The notes beneath the pieces are model-generated. The model did not search any database and was not told where the DNA came from. It saw only the letters and a list, made by a program, of their open reading frames with translations. DNA of 9,138 bases from Bacteroidales bacterium (GTDB taxonomy: Bacteria > Bacteroidota > Bacteroidia > Bacteroidales > UBA1556): the NCBI GenBank assembly GCA_029939445.1, contig JAOZSY010000105.1, positions 1 to 9,138 of the forward strand. Direction: 5' to 3'. Shown here in pieces: positions 6,343 through 9,138 of this stretch. A program made the position numbers and the translations under genes. Positions within the stretch are counted from its first letter, which is position 1. Each line of letters begins with the position of its first letter.

Positions 6343-8682
6343 CTATTGCTTAAGTATTCTCAATTTTGCAAATTTCAGCAAAAGAATTTTTGTACCAGAG
6401 TTAGCAAATATAACTGTTGCTTTTCTGTCTCCCATAGGTCCTTCAATAGTTTCAACTTTACCACGACCAAATCTGTCATGAAACACTTCCATTCCGACTT
6501 TAATACTATTAGCTTGGTCATTTGACACTCCTGATCTTACTTTTGGCTTTTCCACGCGTTTAAGTTTTTTGTTATTTGTTTGTATACTAACGTTACTTCT
6601 ACTCTCTAATTTAGATTTAGGTTTCGTTTTTGACACAAAACTTTTCAAATCTTTTTTTTGTGATATTTGATATGTGCTATTTTCCTGTGTTTTTCCAAAA
6701 GACATTAGTCCGTCCATTGTATTATCTTCCACATAATTACTATCTAACTCGCTGATAAATCTACTTGGCTCAGAATACTGTAGATTACCCCATTTATACC
6801 TACTTCCGGCATAGCTTAAGAACACTTGTTTCTCGCCTCTTGTAAGAGCAACATAAAAAAGTCTTCGTTCCTCCTCAATATCGGCTCTTGACGAAAGCGA
6901 CATCATTGATGGGAATAGATTTTCCTCAAGACCAACAATAAATACGTAAGGAAATTCTAATCCTTTTGAAGCATGAATAGTCATTAATGTAACCGTATCC
7001 TCATTATCTACGTTGTTTTTATCCGCATCGGTATGCAAAGCTATATCTTGCATAAAGAGTTCTAATGTTCGCATTTCTAAAGCATCAACCTCATCATTTT
7101 CCTCTTCTGTAAACTCTTTAATACTAGCCAAAAGTTCTTCAACATTTTCAAAACGCATTATATCCTCTTGCTCCTCACGAGCAGCGTATAATGTTGCAAT
7201 AACACCCGATTTTTTCGCAATATCATTTGCTAAATCATAAGCGTTCTTCTTATTTAGATCAAGGGCAAAGCTCTTAATCATATTAACAAAATCGTTAATC
7301 TTATTGGCTGTTCCTTTTGCTAGTATATTGCTTTGCAAAATGTTTGTCATTAAATCCCAAAGCGACATATTAAGTCTATTAGCCTCAAGTCTTAATTTAT
7401 CAATACTAGTATTTCCAATACCACGTTTCGGATAATTAATAACACGCATTAGTGCCTCTTCATCATTATGATTAATCACTAAGCGATAATAAGATAATAA
7501 ATCCTTAATCTCTTTGCGGCTATAAAACGATAATCCACCATATATTCTGTATGCAATATTCATTTTACGAAGTGCATCCTCCATCGCTCTACTCTGAGAA
7601 TTTGTACGATAAAGAATTGCAAAATCTGTATTTTTAGCATGATTCGTATTCTTAATGCTAAATATGTTTCTTGCCACAAGACTTCCTTCCGCCATATCAC
7701 TTAATGTGGAATTTAACTGTATTTTTTCACCAATATCATTGGAGGTCCAAATGGTTTTTTTTATCTGCTTTTGATTATTAATAATAATCGAATTTGCAAT
7801 ATTTACAATGTTCTGAGTTGACCGATAATTTTGCTCTAACTTAAATGTTTTAAGCGAATTATAATCCTTATTCATATTAAGGATATTCTGAATATCTGCA
7901 CCTCTAAAAGCATAAATACTCTGAGCATCATCACCCACTACAGTAAGATTTTCGGACTGTGCGGCCAATCTTTTAACTATCAGATATTGAGAGTGGTTAG
8001 TGTCTTGGTACTCATCCACTAGGAAATATTTAAATCTACGTTGATATTTAATAAGAACATCAGGATGGTCGCGAAGAAGCACGTTTGTATTAAACAACAA
8101 ATCATCAAAGTCCATTGCCGATGCACGTTTCAATCTTTCTTGGTATATTGTATATATTTCGCCAATACGTCCTTTTCCACTTTCTTTATCTGTTGATAAT
8201 AGAGAAGGGTTGTTGTTATAATCTAACGGCGAAATCAAGTTATTCTTTGCAGATGAAATCCTACTCAATACCACATTTGGTTTATAGGTTTTATCATCAA
8301 GTTGAAGCTCCTTAATTATCTTTTTTACAATACTTCTACTATCATCAGAGTCGTAAATAGTATAATTAGACTGATAGCCAATTTTCTGAGCTTCAATTCT
8401 TAATATTTTAGAAAATACCGAGTGAAAAGTACCCATCCAAACACTTCGCGCTTCGGTGCCTACGATTTCTTCAATACGTTGCTTCATCTCTCGGGCAGCC
8501 TTATTGGTAAACGTTAATGCCATAATATTAAACGGATCAACACCTTTTTCGATAAGGTGCGCAATCTTATAAGTAAGCACACGTGTTTTACCCGAGCCAG
8601 CACCAGCAATAATCATGCTTGGGCCTTCGGTATGAGCAGCTGCCACACGTTGTACTTCATTAAGTCCGTCTAATAATGCCAT
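6343..8682 (-). CDS. uvrD: ATP-dependent 3'-5' DNA helicase, UvrD/PcrA type (superfamily 1A)
   Basis: This 779-residue helicase unwinds DNA in excision and mismatch repair and can displace proteins from DNA. All SF1A motifs are in order: Q motif LNEVQ (7-11), Walker A AGAGSGKT (26-33), Ia ALTFTNKAAREM (55-66), Walker B DEYQD (223-227), motif III VVGDDAQSIYAFRG (248-261), IV LEQNYRST (282-289), V TLMTIHASKGLEF (565-577) and VI EEERRLFYVALTRG (603-616). A basic linker (about 670-720) leads to a C-terminal Tudor-like domain (about 725-777, VGMEVFHDRFGRGKVETIEG) of the kind that in PcrA/UvrD contacts RNA polymerase. Length is normal for the family, and the start fits the conserved LNEVQ motif just downstream. 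The gene is intact. It lies divergent from tRNA-Leu across a 367-base gap and is followed by a weak hairpin and the DUF4290 gene. PcrA or UvrD is a naming choice only; Rep is less likely given the Tudor tail. Confidence 0.96.
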   Translation of the reverse strand: MALLDGLNEVQRVAAAHTEGPSMIIAGAGSGKTRVLTYKIAHLIEKGVDPFNIMALTFTNKAAREMKQRIEEIVGTEARSVWMGTFHSVFSKILRIEAQKIGYQSNYTIYDSDDSRSIVKKIIKELQLDDKTYKPNVVLSRISSAKNNLISPLDYNNNPSLLSTDKESGKGRIGEIYTIYQERLKRASAMDFDDLLFNTNVLLRDHPDVLIKYQRRFKYFLVDEYQDTNHSQYLIVKRLAAQSENLTVVGDDAQSIYAFRGADIQNILNMNKDYNSLKTFKLEQNYRSTQNIVNIANSIIINNQKQIKKTIWTSNDIGEKIQLNSTLSDMAEGSLVARNIFSIKNTNHAKNTDFAILYRTNSQSRAMEDALRKMNIAYRIYGGLSFYSRKEIKDLLSYYRLVINHNDEEALMRVINYPKRGIGNTSIDKLRLEANRLNMSLWDLMTNILQSNILAKGTANKINDFVNMIKSFALDLNKKNAYDLANDIAKKSGVIATLYAAREEQEDIMRFENVEELLASIKEFTEEENDEVDALEMRTLELFMQDIALHTDADKNNVDNEDTVTLMTIHASKGLEFPYVFIVGLEENLFPSMMSLSSRADIEEERRLFYVALTRGEKQVFLSYAGSRYKWGNLQYSEPSRFISELDSNYVEDNTMDGLMSFGKTQENSTYQISQKKDLKSFVSKTKPKSKLESRSNVSIQTNNKKLKRVEKPKVRSGVSNDQANSIKVGMEVFHDRFGRGKVETIEGPMGDRKATVIFANSGTKILLLKFAKLRILKQ

Positions 8683-8867
8683 AAATATTTTAACCTTACT
8701 ATATTACCAATAATCTTTTAGGATTTCTTTCTTTTAAGCTATTATTTCCACAAAAACTCAAGGAAGAGTTCCATATGCAAAATACTTTATTTTCTGCTAA
8801 TTATATATACTATATATTGAACGTCAATAGAATTAATAACTTTCGGATATTTCCATAATTCAATCGA

Positions 8868-8875
8868 CAAAGATA
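8868..8875 (-). promoter_or_regulatory. Candidate -7 promoter element for uvrD
   Basis: The minus strand reads TATCTTTG, an exact TAnnTTTG match. A TTTC at 8899-8896 lies 20 bases upstream as a one-mismatch -33 element. Transcription from here gives a leader of about 180 bases, which is long. A weaker TATTTTG at 8784-8778 is closer to the gene. The presumed -33 region overlaps the nested inverted repeat. Confidence 0.38.
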
Positions 8876-8880
8876 TGAAA

Positions 8881-8947
8881 AAGCTATTGACAATGAAACT
8901 ATTTTTAATGATTTTTTCTAAAAATAGTTATAAAATAAAAATAGCTT
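8881..8947. repeat. Nested inverted repeats upstream of uvrD
   Basis: An outer pair, AAGCTATT (8881-8888) and AATAGCTT (8940-8947), encloses an inner perfect 10-bp pair, AACTATTTTT (8897-8906) and AAAAATAGTT (8920-8929), with a 13-base loop. On the minus strand the outer stem ends in CTTTTT, so it also resembles a weak terminator, but no minus-strand gene lies upstream to be terminated. It could be an operator or an RNA structure, or chance in AT-rich DNA. Confidence 0.5.
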
Positions 8948-8975
8948 CTAATTACAATTGAAAGAATAATAATAT

Positions 8976-8983
8976 TACCTTTG
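8976..8983 (+). promoter_or_regulatory. Candidate -7 promoter element for tRNA-Leu
   Basis: TACCTTTG matches TAnnTTTG exactly. A TTG at 8958-8960 may be the -33 element, with a short 15-base spacer. Initiation just downstream would give a precursor with a leader of about 60 bases ahead of the mature tRNA 5' end. Confidence 0.5.
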
Positions 8984-9049
8984 TGCTCTCAAATTAAGAG
9001 ATTGATTTGGATTACTACCAATAATGGTTTTATGACCATTAAAATAAAT

Positions 9050-9131
9050 GCCCAGGTGGCGGAATTGGTAGACGCGTTGGTCTCAAACACCAATTCCTTA
9101 CGGAGTGCCGGTTCGAGCCCGGCCCTGGGTA
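9050..9131 (+). tRNA. tRNA-Leu, anticodon CAA
   Basis: A complete class II tRNA folds from these 82 bases. The acceptor stem is GCCCAGG (9050-9056) with CCTGGGT (9124-9130), its first pair being G-U. The D-arm GCG/CGC carries the AATTGGTAGA loop. The anticodon stem is TTGGT/ACCAA, with loop CTCAAAC giving anticodon CAA at 9084-9086. A long variable arm (TTCC-TTAC-GGAG) and T-arm GCCGG-TTCGAGC-CCGGC complete it. The discriminator base is A9131, as expected for leucine. The 3' CCA is not encoded (the next bases are CAA), so it must be added enzymatically. It reads the UUG codon. Confidence 0.97.
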
Positions 9132-9138
9132 CAAATTA

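Larger units (their letters stand above)
8683..9049. other. Intergenic region between uvrD and tRNA-Leu
   Basis: No convincing gene is present in these 367 bases. The stretch is very A/T-rich. It holds a candidate uvrD promoter element, a candidate tRNA promoter element, a nested inverted repeat (8881-8947), a small dyad AACTC/GAGTT near 8755-8769, and a 6-bp hairpin AATGGT/ACCATT (9023-9040) just ahead of the tRNA that would lie in its leader. A 28-codon ORF (8875-8961) is discussed as a finding but not called as a gene. Confidence 0.6.

Noticed and set aside
7013..7240. Plus-strand open frame of 75 codons, Ser-rich
   Set aside because: It is antisense to the uvrD coding region; its Ser-rich composition is an artefact of reading Glu/Arg/Ala codons on the opposite strand.
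8115..8315. Plus-strand open frame of 66 codons
   Set aside because: It is antisense to the uvrD coding region and lacks any independent support.
1..9138. Search for a CRISPR array, transposon ends, phage genes, toxin-antitoxin or defence cluster
   Set aside because: I see no direct repeat series, transposase or integrase motifs, and no nuclease or defence-type domain. UvrD has full-length housekeeping architecture and no defence partner genes.

Overview
The window is AT-rich (by eye about two-thirds A+T) and looks like a chromosomal housekeeping stretch from a member of the Bacteroidota. Four signs point there. A DUF4290 protein is present, a family I know only from that phylum. Several gene starts have TAnnTTTG-type -7 promoter elements. 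Starts lack Shine-Dalgarno sequences and sit in A/T-rich leaders. The di-heme lipoprotein has an acidic stretch directly after the lipid-anchored Cys. The tRNA has no encoded CCA, which also fits. I cannot name the genus.

Layout. Positions 1-797 (minus) hold the 5' part of a MauG/cytochrome c peroxidase-type di-heme lipoprotein that runs off the left edge. A 258-bp divergent intergenic region separates it from a plus-strand pair, the S41 tail-specific protease prc (1056-3158) and, three bases later, the APS reductase gene cysH (3162-3869). A 44-bp perfect palindrome (3890-3933) then serves as a shared terminator for the converging transcripts. From there to 8682 everything is on the minus strand. 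In transcription order the genes are the uvrD/pcrA helicase (8682-6343), a DUF4290 protein (6195-5482), a single-pass membrane TPR/YfgM-like protein (5331-4591) and lumazine synthase ribH (4483-3950). The gaps between them contain hairpin terminators (two clear, one weak), so these genes look mostly independently transcribed rather than one operon. A 367-bp non-coding stretch with nested inverted repeats follows, then a complete tRNA-Leu(CAA) on the plus strand at the right edge.

Functionally the genes are largely unrelated: envelope proteolysis (Prc), sulfate assimilation (CysH), riboflavin synthesis (RibH), envelope quality control (TPR protein), DNA repair (UvrD) and translation (tRNA-Leu). 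The only tight coupling is prc-cysH, an unexpected pairing.

I found no CRISPR array, insertion sequence, phage gene, toxin-antitoxin pair, recognisable defence system or riboswitch. I see no convincing undescribed system. The findings are modest: the prc-cysH linkage, the truncated di-heme enzyme, the nested repeats upstream of uvrD, unusual protein tails and the palindromic terminator.
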